Below are positions 44,275-55,383 of a stretch of DNA of 64,000 nt, in pieces (position 1 is the stretch's first letter; every line of letters starts with the position of its first letter). The stretch lies in assembly GCA_037447655.1 (NCBI GenBank), contig JBBHKE010002797.1:1-64000 (forward strand). The letters run 5' to 3'. Under the pieces are notes generated by a model. The model ran no database searches and was not told where the DNA came from. It was given only the letters and a program-made list of their open reading frames with translations. The position numbers and the translations under genes are program-made. The DNA comes from Zygnema cylindricum. Taxonomy: Eukaryota > Streptophyta > Zygnematophyceae > Zygnematales > Zygnemataceae.

Positions 44275-44953
44275 AGAAGATGCTGGTGTACTTTATGTAC
44301 GGCCATTGTACAACATGGCCAAAATGTCGACACGTGTCAAATCAAGATTTGTTCACGTAGTCTCCGGAGTTCTCGTAATCCAATGTTTTCACGCCACGTG
44401 TCATTTGACGTGGCAAAGACCGTAAAACGCCAAAAGTACCTCTTCCGTGATCGCGGCGCCTATCGGGGCCGTCCGATCAAAAACCGGCTATAATCCTAGC
44501 CGCTAAATTCGACGCGTGGTATTTGTTTCGCTATCGAAACAAATGCGCGGTATTCGTTTCGTCCCCATACCGTACTCCGTACTAAACAAACTGTATCTAT
44601 GCACTAAGTTTCTATTTTCCGTTAAACGAATTAATCTACGTGTGATAATTTACATATTTATCAAACACTATATATCGTAATATTATTCCTAGACTTAACG
44701 GTTAAAGCTAACGGCTACGGTAACTTGACGGACGGCAGGTACCAGGATCAATTCCTGGGTCCGTCAAGTACCTTTTGGTAAATCTACCTAATCCACCTCT
44801 TGTCTTTTCTAGTGAGCTTAGGCAGCCATGGCTCTATCTCCCTATCAAGCCTTCAGTGACTACAACAAGAGTGGGGGCTTGGAAAAGGGAGTCAGGGATT
44901 GACTGCCTTTGCTCTTTTTCTATAAAGACCTAGAAAATACTCAAACATCAACA
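44275..44953 (-). repeat. G-type copia LTR, partial
   Basis: Matches 23935-24568 plus 31006-31053: TTGTACAACATGGCCAAAATGTCGACACGTGTCAAAT (in pieces), the tRNA-like module at 44690-44776 and the end CATCAACA. The left part is missing where A3 ends. It supplies the uninterrupted reference for the A2 target site (GATTGACTGCCTTTGCTC near 44896). Confidence 0.8.
44690..44776 (+). other. tRNA-like module in the partial G LTR
   Basis: D-arm-like TTAACGGTTAAAGCTAACGG; CTTGACGGAC/GTCCGTCAAG 10-bp stem; perfect T-arm CCAGG-ATCAATT-CCTGG; TTTT at 44773-44776. Together with 24350-24438 it shows a compensated or better-preserved T-stem in this copy. Confidence 0.6.
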
Positions 44954-45040
44954 TATGTGTCATTAAAAGCACCTCTTTACTAAGCTAAGAAAGATCCCTA
45001 CTGTAGAGATAGAATATGGGGATGGGAGAATGGTTACAAG
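44954..45040 (+). pseudogene. Copia H protease-region fragment
   Basis: Reads KHLFTKLRKIPTVEIEYGDG then RMVT on the plus strand, matching the post-protease part of A1. It is separated from its continuation at 51936 (RDLVGSVDLKVLV) by the family I LTRs, with CAAG duplicated at 45037-45040 and 51936-51939. Confidence 0.85.
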
Positions 45041-46600
45041 TGTCGTGCATGTGTATTATTGAACCAAAATAACATGCAACCTAACCAGCTAGCGAGTAGA
45101 AAACGTGGAATAAACAACAGCAAAGCAGATTCTAAAGGAAAAGAATTATAATACAAAGCTAAAATGAATATGACAATGTGAAAAGGATGGAAAGGATAAA
45201 AGGTGGAAGGTGAGTGGGAAGCCGAGAGAGAGATCCATTTATTACTAAGCCGATGGGTAGCCACTAGGCTCCACGGTCTGGGCGTATTCTTTACAGGAGT
45301 TAGGTCTAGGATTTCGAATAAAGAAAACAAAACCAGAAAAATGCAAGAAAACAACAATAAAAATCTGCAGAGAATTCGAGATAACTAGATCCGGGCACGC
45401 CGATTGCAAAAAATTACAACAAGAAAACAAGCAAGGAAAATATGTAGAAAATCCAAAATAACCGAATTCTAACAAACAAGTAAAAATAGCAACAAGGAAA
45501 TACAAGAAAGCAACGTTAAATATCTGCACAGAATCCGAGATAACCGGATTCCATCACACTAATAACGAATCGCAGAAAATAATAATAGAAAATCAAGCAA
45601 TGGAAACGAGGGAAATATGTAGAGAGTTCGAGATAACCGGATTCTAACAAACCACAAATAAACTTCAACAAAGGCAACGGAAATTACACAATAACAAATC
45701 AAACCCTAATTCACAAATGGCATCCACAAAGGTTCAGAAACAGCCTGAGAAAGTAGGCAGAATCCACACTAAAAGAGGTTGTTGAAGGGAAACCGTGCGG
45801 ACTCCGGCCAAAACCGAGTGAACTAACTTGTAGGGCTTACAATCGAAGTATAATGAGTAAAGAGAAAAGCTAAGCGCTAAACAAACTAAGGAAAAAAAAG
45901 CCTTGCAGGGAAAAAACTGACAATTTAACTAAGGAAAAAGACAAGGGAAAAGACAGAAAGATCTAAGTCCTCTTCCACCAATTCCTGTACTCTCAAATTA
46001 CGAGAGTAAAAAACCTAAAGCAATAACCTAAGTACCAACGAAAAAGCCAAAGTAATAATTTCTAACATTTGACAACTAACAAATTATGTGAGAGTATTTC
46101 ACTGTACAATTTGTGACTAGATTGGGTTCTGGTCAATAAGCGACCAGAACCATATGCCTACGTTATAAAATTCACAATCTGCGGATTAAAACCCTTCCTA
46201 CCTACATGGAAATGCGTGAACCTACTTAGGTTCACGACTTAAAATACAACCAATCAGAGTGCGTCGCCAACACTTTGAAATCGCACGTCGCATCACCAAT
46301 GTTCCAAAATCGTACGTCGCATCACTAATGTTTTGAAACCGTACGTCGCGGAGTTAATGTCTTGAAATTGTACGTCACTTCACTCCAAAATCTGCGACAA
46401 AAACAAAAGTACGAACGCCGTCGCTCACGCAAATATGTATCTCCGTGTCACCCGCGGAATTCTCGGTGTTTTTCGAAGTAAGTACACAATAATTCTGCAT
46501 TCAAACATGATTTTAACACAAACCGGAATTAGAGTAGCCGCAGCCCGTATCATTCCTATAAATAAACAAAATTCATGTCCCGACACCATGCGGCATGACA
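45041..46600 (-). repeat. Family I LTR, complete copy
   Basis: 1560 bp with inverted ends TGTCGTGC...GCATGACA. Contains four spaced copies of a palindromic motif of type GAATCC-N9-GGATTC (near 45371, 45450, 45531, 45629) and a 29-bp tandem repeat of four units at about 46272-46388 (CGTACGTCGC core). No coding sequence. The same sequence recurs, split, in 46605-51935. The strand is inferred from the K segment. Confidence 0.8.
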
Positions 46601-47274
46601 GCTCTCGTGCATGTGTATTATCGAACAAAAGAAACATGCAATCTAACCAGCTGGCGAGTAGAAAACGTGGAATACACAACAGCAAAGCAGATTCCGAAAG
46701 AAAAGAATTATAATACAAAGCTAAAATGAATATGACAATGTGAAAAGGAAATAACAGGTGGAAAGGATAAAAGGTGGAAGGTGAGTGGGAAGCCGAGAGA
46801 GAGATCCATTTATCCCCCCCCCCCAACTCCTTAGCCTGCGGTGGAGCTGGCCAACAAAATCTGAAGACCGCGAAGACGCCCATCAAAAGTCTCCTCACTA
46901 GTGAGTATCCTTGTGGAATCCAAATCCAGTGAAAAATCTTGCACATAACGTGAAACACCAAGCTTGGCATGCTCCCTCATAGGCATGTAATCTGCACCTT
47001 GGGAAAGCAACGTCCTATTAGAAGTTTTCTTGTTGATCGAAAGAATTCATGGAGAGATTCATGGAGAGATGTCAATATCTAATGTGTCAATACCAGCATA
47101 AGCAGGAAGTGTTGTTGCTGAATGAGCCATAATAAGTAAGGGCTTCCGTGCCGAAATAAGTGGAAGGCAAATCTTCCGCTCAGGAAAGTGATTGGGTTTG
47201 TAAGAGAATGTCTGGTCATGCATATCTACACCGCCACCAACCCAAAATATAACGTCTTGGGCAACCAAACATTC

Positions 47275-48018
47275 TTAATCGCTACACTTAGTAACGAGCG
47301 CATGTGAAGAAATTTCAGAAATTTCAGTTTCTGTTTCTATTTGAAACCGAAACACGAGGGGGTCTTTGGTGATTCTAAGGACCGACTCCGTGGTACCAGC
47401 TGAAGTTAGTAACCATGTGGTTGTGGGTTGCAGATTGTCTACCGTGAGGCCAAACTTCAATGCAAATCCGGATCCCAGGATCACGAGTTTGGCTCCGGTG
47501 TCCATGAGAGGGAGAGAAGGGGCGACACCATTCACTGTGAATGAGTTATGAGTGTTATCAAGAAAGCTAATGTGAGGATCTATCGTGCTACGTTCGTCCG
47601 CTGAAATTGGCTGAACTGCTGACAGATTGCGATTTAGCTGCAACACGCGTAAAGTGGCGACTGCAACGACCTCACTCAAAATAGGAGAGGCCTTAGGCAC
47701 ATCCTCAATCATAGATGATAAGATGCTCAAACGTTCTTTGACGCGATGAGCATCTTGGATTCTACTATCCAAGATTGTTAGTGCTTCAGCTATAATAGTT
47801 GAAGCTGTCTTTGGAAGAGGAGAGAGAGGTTCTTTCTCAAAAGATAGTGGAATACGAGAGTTTGTTAGTTTCCCGAATCGATTATGGTCTGGCGAGCCCT
47901 TGTCAAACGCGGCTACTCGTTGTTGGACGGTGGAATCCCGAAGGCTTCGACCGGCCAACGTTGGCATGTGAACGACCGTGCGGGCCATTCCGATAAACTG
48001 TGGCTTGATCTCCGCCAT
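47275..48018 (-). CDS. K protease region (247 codons)
   Basis: Open frame with retropepsin-like active site LPLMDTGAKLVILGSGFA in its C-terminal half (about residue 170), preceded by a helical-looking segment. This fits a gypsy aspartic protease that cuts the gag-pol polyprotein. The following frame (47268-47059) reads VAQDVIFWVGGGVDMHDQTFSY, probably the continuation after a stop. Remaining pol domains are missing, so it is a fragment. Confidence 0.6.
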   Translation of the reverse strand: MAEIKPQFIGMARTVVHMPTLAGRSLRDSTVQQRVAAFDKGSPDHNRFGKLTNSRIPLSFEKEPLSPLPKTASTIIAEALTILDSRIQDAHRVKERLSILSSMIEDVPKASPILSEVVAVATLRVLQLNRNLSAVQPISADERSTIDPHISFLDNTHNSFTVNGVAPSLPLMDTGAKLVILGSGFALKFGLTVDNLQPTTTWLLTSAGTTESVLRITKDPLVFRFQIETETEISEISSHALVTKCSD

Positions 48019-48218
48019 GAAAGCTGCAAAATATTTTTCATCATAGCTGCCATAGTAGCTTGCAGCTCTATCTTTTCTCTCTCTCTACCGAAAATTCTGG
48101 GAGGAGTAGATTCTTTCTAGATCTCATTAGGCGGGTTGACCGTCTTGGCGGAATGGGAGGGAATACCCCCATTCTTGATTTGATTCTGATATGAAAACTG
48201 TAGGTTTTTAATATGGCA

Positions 48219-49589
48219 TCAAAGGGCATTATGTCCCATCTGCTGACAGTGAGTGCATGTGGCCGTCTTATCTGGACACATGCGAGCCTCATGCCTTGTT
48301 TCCCCGCAACGAAAACATAATCTGTTTCCACGGTTAAACGGTGGAGCTCCCATGGCAGGCACCTTCTGAGGCCTATTGTTGGGCCATGGGTTGCTTGGTG
48401 GGGGAAGTGGGGAAACAACTTCCGCTCGATCACGAGCTTCCCACCAACACGACTGCATCTCATATTCAACTGCATATTGGGCCGCCTGGTTAAAGGAAAA
48501 TTTCAAGTCGTATGTCTGCGTAAGATAACTTTGGATAAATCGTTTTGAGTGATCAGGAAACTGTCCAACAAATTTTTGGACAGCTTCTACATCAGACATT
48601 AAGTCTGGTAAGGCTTCTCGTAGTGTCTCGATACGGGCACGTAAAGCGGGGGCGGTTTCACCCGGTTTACGTTGGAAGTTCATCAGTTCTTTCACTTGAT
48701 CTGGATTTTGCATTCGATACTTCGCTTCTAGGAGATCGAACATGACAGAAAGAGGATCTCGCAACGGAATCGTCATCCCTAATCGTGCTGGGACAGCAGC
48801 ACGTGTAGCCACAGTATATTGCCGAGGAATTTTCGGGACAGCGAGAACTAGGACATTAACTTGGGCATCTAGGACCTCGGGAAAAGCGGCCTAAAACGGG
48901 ATATCAACTAGTCCTATGACCTCTGGTGTGCCAACGAAAGGAAGTGAAAATTCTGTCATCGAGAGTATACTATTATACTTTCGGGAATATAGGGTGAGAG
49001 CCGAACCTCTAAGGTACCGACCAAGGAGAGAGAATGCTACACCAAGATCAAATCAATCTTGATAGCGAAATGCTAAATCGCGCATTTCGCTAGCATACAA
49101 CATACGAAAATGAGATAAGGACATTTTATCCTTCATCCATGAAAAGCAGAATTCCATTTTGCTCATGGTGCCTTCCGAGGAGGAAGCCATGTCAGTGACC
49201 GGCGTGTATGGAGGTGGGACAAAAAATAGACCAGGAGAAGACCAAAAGGAGAGGGAACTTGAGTAGAATCCCTCGAGACTCTCGTCTCTGGTTTCCTCCA
49301 TAGATAGCGTAGAGGAGACAGAGGACAAAGAAGAGATTGACGTGAGTCTGGAACGAACAGAGGATGTTCTCGATACCGGAACCAAAGTTATAGGAAAATT
49401 AGATATACTTGCTAGATCGATTTGGTCTACAGGTGATGGGCGAAAAGCTACACCACTACGAGTTGACCTGGAACGGAAATTATTTTTTTTCCAATCGGTG
49501 GGCATAAAACGAAGAGGGAAACAACGACGAGATAATGAACACGATCTATACGAAATGCAACAAGTGAGCAACCAAGCCACACATATCAA
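48219..49589 (-). pseudogene. K gag with two zinc knuckles (two or three stops)
   Basis: The N-terminal part (49589-49053) is Ser/Thr-rich with a PPPY motif (VPPPYTPV) of the type used as late domains. The capsid part reads SLSHFRMLYASEMRDLAFRYQ-stop, then LTLYSRKYNSILSMTEF and DPLSVMFDLLEAKYRM. The C-terminal part (48812-48219) has knuckles CFRCGETRHEARMC and CTHCQQMGHNAL-stop-C, the stop falling inside the second knuckle. Binds genomic RNA and forms particles in the family. In-frame stops near 49055, 48893 and 48219 disable it. Confidence 0.7.
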
Positions 49590-49835
49590 TCAATCCAATA
49601 AATCACTATCAAGGCCACGATGACCAGATCTACCAAAAAGTGGTGTTACCGAAACCTTCTACCTTGCAAACAAGTGGGCAAGGCCGGAGGGCCAGATCTA
49701 TCAAGGCAAAAAAGTTGTTGTCCAAGCACCCACAGGTGCAGATCTACTGCAACACAAACAGAGAGACAACTATCCAAGGCCACCAACGGCCAGAACTAAG
49801 TTGTAAAATCCACTCCAGGCAATCACGAAAAACGT

Positions 49836-50112
49836 AAGGCCACTCACGGCCAGATTACAAACAAAAAAACCTGGGAAATGCAAGTGCTCAATACAATTGG
49901 GTCCAATGAAACCCAATCCACGCACGAACACTCTAAACGGTCAACCTACTATCTTAACACGCTCCTGTGTACATAAGGCCACTCACGGCCAGATTACAAA
50001 CAAAAAAACCTGGGAAATGCAAGTGCTCAATACAATTGGGTCCAATGAAACCCAATCCATGCACGAACCCTCTAAACGGTCAACCTACTATCTTAACACG
50101 CTCCTGCGCCCA
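49836..50112. repeat. 139-bp tandem duplication in the K leader
   Basis: The block beginning AAGGCCACTCACGGCCAGATT recurs 139 bases later (starts 49836 and 49975; quoted partly) with few differences. The leader also has many GGCC-centred inverted motifs (AAGGCCGGAGGGCCAGATCT near 49680; AAGGCCACCAACGGCC near 49773), also seen near 62400-62590 in the second K fragment. Confidence 0.85.
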
Positions 50113-51935
50113 TAGGGCATCGTAATACTTACTGGTAATTATCAAAGGTGAGCCGCAGCTGGGCTTTGCAGAGCGCCAAAGTGTGAATCCGCTCCACAAT
50201 CCGCTCCCAAAGTTTCCTCCAAAAGGAGTCTCCTCCGAATGTCCTCAGGTGCGTGTACGACTCCACCTAGTGAATGTCCACACCCCAAGAAAGAGGGAAA
50301 GAAAAATACGAGAACAAAGAAACGAAAGGAAAATAAACTTGGAAGTGAGATAGGGTTAGGGAAAATGAGTTGCCCAAACCCTAGGTTTTCGGCCAACCTT
50401 AGGCTTGAAGCAACCCTGATTCTGGAGGAAACCCTAATTCGGCAGAAAATCCTAATTTGCAAAAAACCCTAATTCGGCAAAAAAAATTGTAACCGAAAAT
50501 GAAATATTACAATTTTTTTGATTTTTTTAAACACAAAACAAGAGAGAGGAGAATGATAATTTGACAGTACAGGAAGACTAAGCCGATGGGTAGCCACTAA
50601 GCTCCACGGTCTGGGCGTATTCCTTACAGGAGTTAGGTCTAGGATTTTGAATAAAGAAAACAAAACCAGAAAAATGCAAGAAAACAACAATAAAAATCTG
50701 CAGGGAATCCGAGATAACTAGATCCGGGCACGCCGATTGCAAAAAATTACAACAAGAAAACAAGCAAGGAAAATATGTAGAAAATCCGAAATAACCGAAT
50801 TCTAACAAACAAGTAAAAGTAGCAACAAGGAAATACAAGAAAGCAACGTTAAATATTTGCACTGAATCCGAGATAACCGGATTCCATCACACTAATAACG
50901 AATCGCAGAAAATAATAATAGAAAATCAAGCAATGGAAACGAGGGAAATGTGTAGAGATTCCGAGATAACCGGATTCTAACAAACCACAAATAAACTTCA
51001 ACAAAGGCAACGGAAATTACACAATAACAAATCAAACCCTAATTCATAAAAGGCATCCACAAAGGTTTGAAAACAGCCTGAGAAAGTAGGCACAATCCAC
51101 ACTAAAAAAGGTTGTTGAAGGGAAACCGTGCGGACTCCGGCCAAAACCGAGTGAACTAACTTGTAGGGCTTTCAATCGAAGTATAATGAGTAAAGAGAAA
51201 AGCTAAGCGCTAAACAAACTAAGGAAAAAAAAGCCTTGCAGGGAAAAAACTGACAATTTAACTAAGGAAAAAGACAAGGGAAAAGACAGAAAGATCTAAG
51301 TCCTCTTCCACCAATTCCTGTACTCTCAAATTACGAGAGTAAAAAACCTAAAGCAATAACCTAAGTACCAACGAAAAAGCCAAAGTAATAATTTCTAACA
51401 TTTGCAAACTAACAAATTATGTGAGAGTATTTCACTGTACAATTTGTGACTAGTTTGGGTCCTGGTCAATAAGCGACCAGAACCATATGCCTACGTTATA
51501 AAATTCACAATCTGCGGATTAAAACCCTTCCTACCTACATGGAAATGAGTGAACCTACTTAGGTTCACGACTTAAAATACAACCAATCAGAGTGCGTCGC
51601 CAACACTTTGAAATCGCACGTCGCATCACCAATGTTCCAAAATCGTACGTTATATCACTAATGTTTTGAAACTGTACGTCGCGGAGTTAATGTCTTGAAA
51701 TTGTACGTCACGTCACTCCAAAATCTGCGACCAAAACAAAAGCACGAACGCCGTCGCTCACGCAAATATGTATCTCCGTGTCACCCGCGGAATTTTTGGC
51801 GTTTCTTCGAAGTAAGTACACAATAAATTCTGCATTCAAACATGATTTTAACACAAACCGGAATTAGAGTAGCCGCAGCCCGTATCATTCCTATAAATAA
51901 ACAAAATTCATGTTCCGACACCATGCGGCATGACA

Positions 51936-53940
51936 CAAGAGATCTAGTGGGGTCAGTAGATTTGAAAGTCTTAGTAAAGGGTAAGACTTCTATACTCACT
52001 TTCTGAGATGTACTCTACATTCCTCAGCTAAGTAAAAATCTTGTCTCTACGTCTGTGTTAGATGACAAAGAGTTTGATACCTTCACTAGAAAGGGGGTCT
52101 TTACAGCTAAGTATGGGGATGGAGTCTACTTCACGACATATAAAGGTAGCCAAGGAATTTGTGGGCTTAACGTGAGTAATGAATAGAATAATGCTTACTA
52201 TGTTGGTGTTCTAAAGTTGATGATTTGGCATAAGCGGTTGGGGCATGTGCATTTTGATAGGTTAAGGGAAATGAAAAAGCTTGGTGTAGTAGCTAGCATT
52301 CAGTTTGGAGATAGTGAAATGTTGGATGATTGTAGTGGTTGTGCTCAAGGTAAGGCTCACAGACTCCCTTTTCCCAAAGCTGCCACATATAAAGGTAAGA
52401 AAGTACTAGATTTGGTCCACGCAGATATCTAAGGACCTACAAAAGTACCTTCGGTTGGAGGAAAGAGGTTTATATTGACAATAAACAATGATTGGTCTAG
52501 ATACTCTAGAGTGTACTTCCTTAAAACAAAGTCTGAAACACCAACTTACTTTAAAGAATATAAAGTTCGGAGTGAGAAGTTGCATGGAACCCCCATTAAG
52601 AGAATAAGGAGTGATAATGGAGGAGAATATACCTCTAACCAGTTTGATAAATACTTGAGAGATGAGGGAGTTCAGCACCACAAAATTGGACCAAATAACC
52701 CATAAAAAAATGGGGTAGCTGAGAGGTTGAACCAAATATTAGGAGATAGTGTATGCAATATGTTGGCCGACAAGAAAATAGGAAAGAGATTTTGGGAAAA
52801 AGCCATCAACTGTGTTAACTACATTAAAAATAAAGTCCTATCCTCAGCCGTAAAAGGAATGACACCTTATGAGAGATGGGTTGGAAGGAAACCAGATGTC
52901 TCTCAACTTAAAGAATTCGGTATCAAGGTTTACAAGCTTGACACGGATAGGAAAAACTTGAAATTAGATGCTAAGGGAAAACCTGGATACATTGTAGGAT
53001 ATGATGAGATAATTAAGAGATATAGAGTCTATGACTTAGCAAAGTAAGATATCATTCTGGTCAAACACCTAGTTGTCATGGATGAAGGAAAGTCATTTGA
53101 CCCCTTCAAATATACCAAGAAGATAAGAATCAGATTTGAGTCCTAAAGTCAGGAGAACTCCGTCATTTCAAAAAGGGACATGAGTGAAACAGTGATTGCA
53201 TATTCAAGGGAGATCCAAGATACAAGAGATCCACCGGAAACCTCACATATTCCTTTGGACTTTGAGAAGACAGAATAGGAGGAACCTGAACCAGCTTCCA
53301 TGGATAGGGGAGCCGATGAGATAGTAAGGAGAAAACCAATACTTCCCTCTATCCAAGCTTCGGATTTTGAGGGAGGGAGAAGGAGCAGCAAAAGAATATA
53401 AGAGAAATAGGCCGCTCACAAGGTAGCTAAGCTATCTCACCCTGATGAGCCTCAGTCATACTCGGAGGTAGTAAACAATCCGAAGAATGACAGATGGATT
53501 AGAGCCATAAATGATGAGATGGCCTCCATCATGGAAGCAAATACTTGGGAACTAGAGGACTGTTCTCTGGATAGAAAACCGATTGGCTGTAAATGGGTGT
53601 TTGAGCAAATTCTGAACCCAGATAATACCATTGAAAGATACAAGGCCCGGTTGGTAGCGAAGGGGTTCACCCAAAAGTAGGGGATTGACTATGAGGAGAC
53701 TTTTGCTCCAGTTGTTTAATTCCCATCAGTAAGGGTTATCCTCAGTCTAGCGGCAGCAAAAGACATGGAAATACACCTGATGGATATTAAAACCGCCCTT
53801 TTCAATGGTGAGTTAGAGGAAGAAATTTTCATGCGACAACCAAAGGGGTTGGTGGTGGAAAGAGAAGAGAGCAAAGTCTACAAGCTTATAAAGTCCTAAT
53901 ATGGACTAAAGCAGGCTCCCCGCCAGTGGAATAAGAAACT
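51936..53940 (+). pseudogene. Copia H integrase and RT, first part (broken)
   Basis: Plus-strand pieces matching A1 at protein level: DLKVLVKGKTSILTF, integrase zinc domain IWHKRLGHVHFDRLREMKKLG...CSGCAQGK (52223-52355), core VHADI-stop-GPTKV, RSDNGGEYTSNQF (52608), NGVAERLNQ (52710), WVGRKPDVSQLKEFG, GYDEIIKRYRVYDL, linker GGRRSSKR, RT start RWIRAINDEMASIMEANTWEL and IGCKWVF (53500-53610), then QAPRQWNKK at 53920. The sequence then switches abruptly to gypsy J. Several stops. The RT active site and RNase H are not present. Confidence 0.85.
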
Positions 53941-53956
53941 ACAAAAGAGCACTCAA

Positions 53957-54634
53957 TTGGCCCCTTTCGCAGCAAAATTGGCTGCTATCCGCTTGGGATC
54001 AAATGCACGCACACCTCAACCTCTGACGGCGGCTCAAAAACTGCAGAAACAAAAACAAGAACTGCTACAAAGGTTGGCGGAGGTGGAGCACACCACAGTG
54101 GGTGGAGATGATGATGACCTAATGGGTTGGGATATAGAGCCTCCAAAGGCTCATCACGCTCGGACATTTCTGTCCGGAGCCTGGAACGTTGGAGTAGGGG
54201 ACAGTCGCAGACAACTACGCTCTACAACGTCCTCTCAGAGAAAGGACAAACAGCCGATGGAACAAAAGGACCACAGCCGCAACGCCACCGGTCCTTTATT
54301 ATTCACACACAGAGCAGTCCTTCTGAACAATGACATTAGGCTGGGCCTTAAACAGACTCATTCGCCTCCTCCGGCTCCATGGACACTTCCTCCCGGCTTC
54401 GAATGGTACAAGAAACCACAGCTAGAAAAGGATCCTTCAACCGCCGAAAAAGATCAAGAATGGTTCGACCGATACTTGGCTGAAAGACCACCGACAGACC
54501 CGCCAGTTACACCACTAACAGGAAACTTTGACGCAGAAAGTGAGGAAGCAGGGGGGGGGATACAGGTGAAATCGGAAGACGAGGACTCACCCATGTCATC
54601 GCCCAAAGCTCACCCTCCTTCCTCCAAACCCTAG
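53957..54634 (+). CDS. J gag-like C-terminal region (225 codons)
   Basis: Open frame rich in Pro, Glu, Asp and Lys with a coiled-coil-like stretch (QKLQKQKQELLQRLAEVE, about residues 28-45) and an acidic end (IQVKSEDEDSP). No zinc knuckle or known domain. It precedes the protease, so gag C-terminus is the natural reading. The 5' part is cut off at the H junction; the first Met is not necessarily a real start. The stop at 54632 may be a mutation. Confidence 0.5.
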   Translation: MAPFAAKLAAIRLGSNARTPQPLTAAQKLQKQKQELLQRLAEVEHTTVGGDDDDLMGWDIEPPKAHHARTFLSGAWNVGVGDSRRQLRSTTSSQRKDKQPMEQKDHSRNATGPLLFTHRAVLLNNDIRLGLKQTHSPPPAPWTLPPGFEWYKKPQLEKDPSTAEKDQEWFDRYLAERPPTDPPVTPLTGNFDAESEEAGGGIQVKSEDEDSPMSSPKAHPPSSKP

Positions 54635-54772
54635 CAGCCAGCTTAGTACCCCACTCGATGCCCTATCACAACTGAAGACCCTAAGACTGGAAGAGATTCA
54701 CACTAGGAGGGAAAGGGTCGCGTTGGCAGAACCACCAAAGACATCTTCATGTCGGCATAACCAAATACTTCT

Positions 54773-55250
54773 ATGACAGATAGAGATTTTAAGGCCCTGT
54801 CGGTGGCTCTTATTCTTAATAAGACCAGAAATTTTAAACTCAATGGATACGGTGAGTATCACGATGCAGTGGTGGATACTGGAGCACTCCCTAACCTCAT
54901 AACCTCAGCATTGCAACAAATGCCCGAGTTACTCCGGCCAAAAATCAGCCCTAGTGACATATGCCTGAGTCTGGTCAACAATGGTAGCCAACCAGTATAT
55001 GACATCATAAAAGCAATGGAAATCGTATGCGGATGACGCGAGACAACACGTACAAATTCAACTTCCCTTCCTTGTGGTGGAAGGTAAGCAATTTGAAATT
55101 TTGTTGGGTATGGCTACGTGGACAAGATTCAATATGAATTGAGCGTTTGGAAGGAACAATTTTCAATTTCAGACCCGGAGAATCCCGAGGGCACCAAAGT
55201 GGTGGTCCCCTTGAATTTATGGAACCGGGGAAGAACAACTGTCTGGTGTC
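54773..55250 (+). pseudogene. J aspartic protease (broken)
   Basis: YHDAVVDTGALPNLIT (about 54860-54905) carries the Asp-Thr-Gly active site of a retropepsin, followed by LCLSLVNNGS-like and, in another frame after a stop/frameshift at 55036, FEILLGMATWTRFN, the ILLG element that forms the second part of the fold. It would process the J polyprotein. Frame differs from the methyltransferase that follows. Confidence 0.7.
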
Positions 55251-55383
55251 TAGATGTTATCTTGTGTAGGCTGCATCCACCTCTTCGTAGTTGTTCGAAG
55301 GCTCTATCGATATCGCTGATTCCATCTAGCAATTCCCTATTTCTAAGCAGTGGGAAAGGAAGTATCAGAATAGATTAGTATAG

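Larger units (their letters stand above)
46814..50576 (-). mobile_element. Ty3/gypsy K segment: gag and protease only
   Basis: A minus-strand leader (50576-49600), gag (49589-48200), protease region (48018-47275) and a short tail ending at an 11-G run on the minus strand (46824-46814), which resembles a purine tract beside an LTR. RT, RNase H and integrase are absent. A related gag fragment is at 61456-62182. K may be the internal region of the family I element, with part of the 5' LTR displaced to the other side. Confidence 0.65.
46605..51935 (-). repeat. Family I LTR, second copy, split by segment K
   Basis: 46605-46813 equals the first part of the complete copy and 50577-51935 the rest, ending GCATGACA. 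Only GCTC (46601-46604) separates it from the preceding LTR, so the two LTRs are in tandem. K (46814-50576) lies between CCATTTAT and ACTAAGCC, adjacent or one base apart in the intact copy, without a target duplication. Confidence 0.75.

Noticed and set aside
45230-45690. Possible CRISPR-like array from spaced repeats
   Set aside because: The repeated unit is a short diverged palindrome within a eukaryotic LTR, spacing is irregular and no cas genes exist.
46425-46970. 181-codon minus-strand frame across the family I LTR / K tail
   Set aside because: It crosses the LTR/poly-C joint. The K tail reads better in another frame, and the poly-C length is unreliable.
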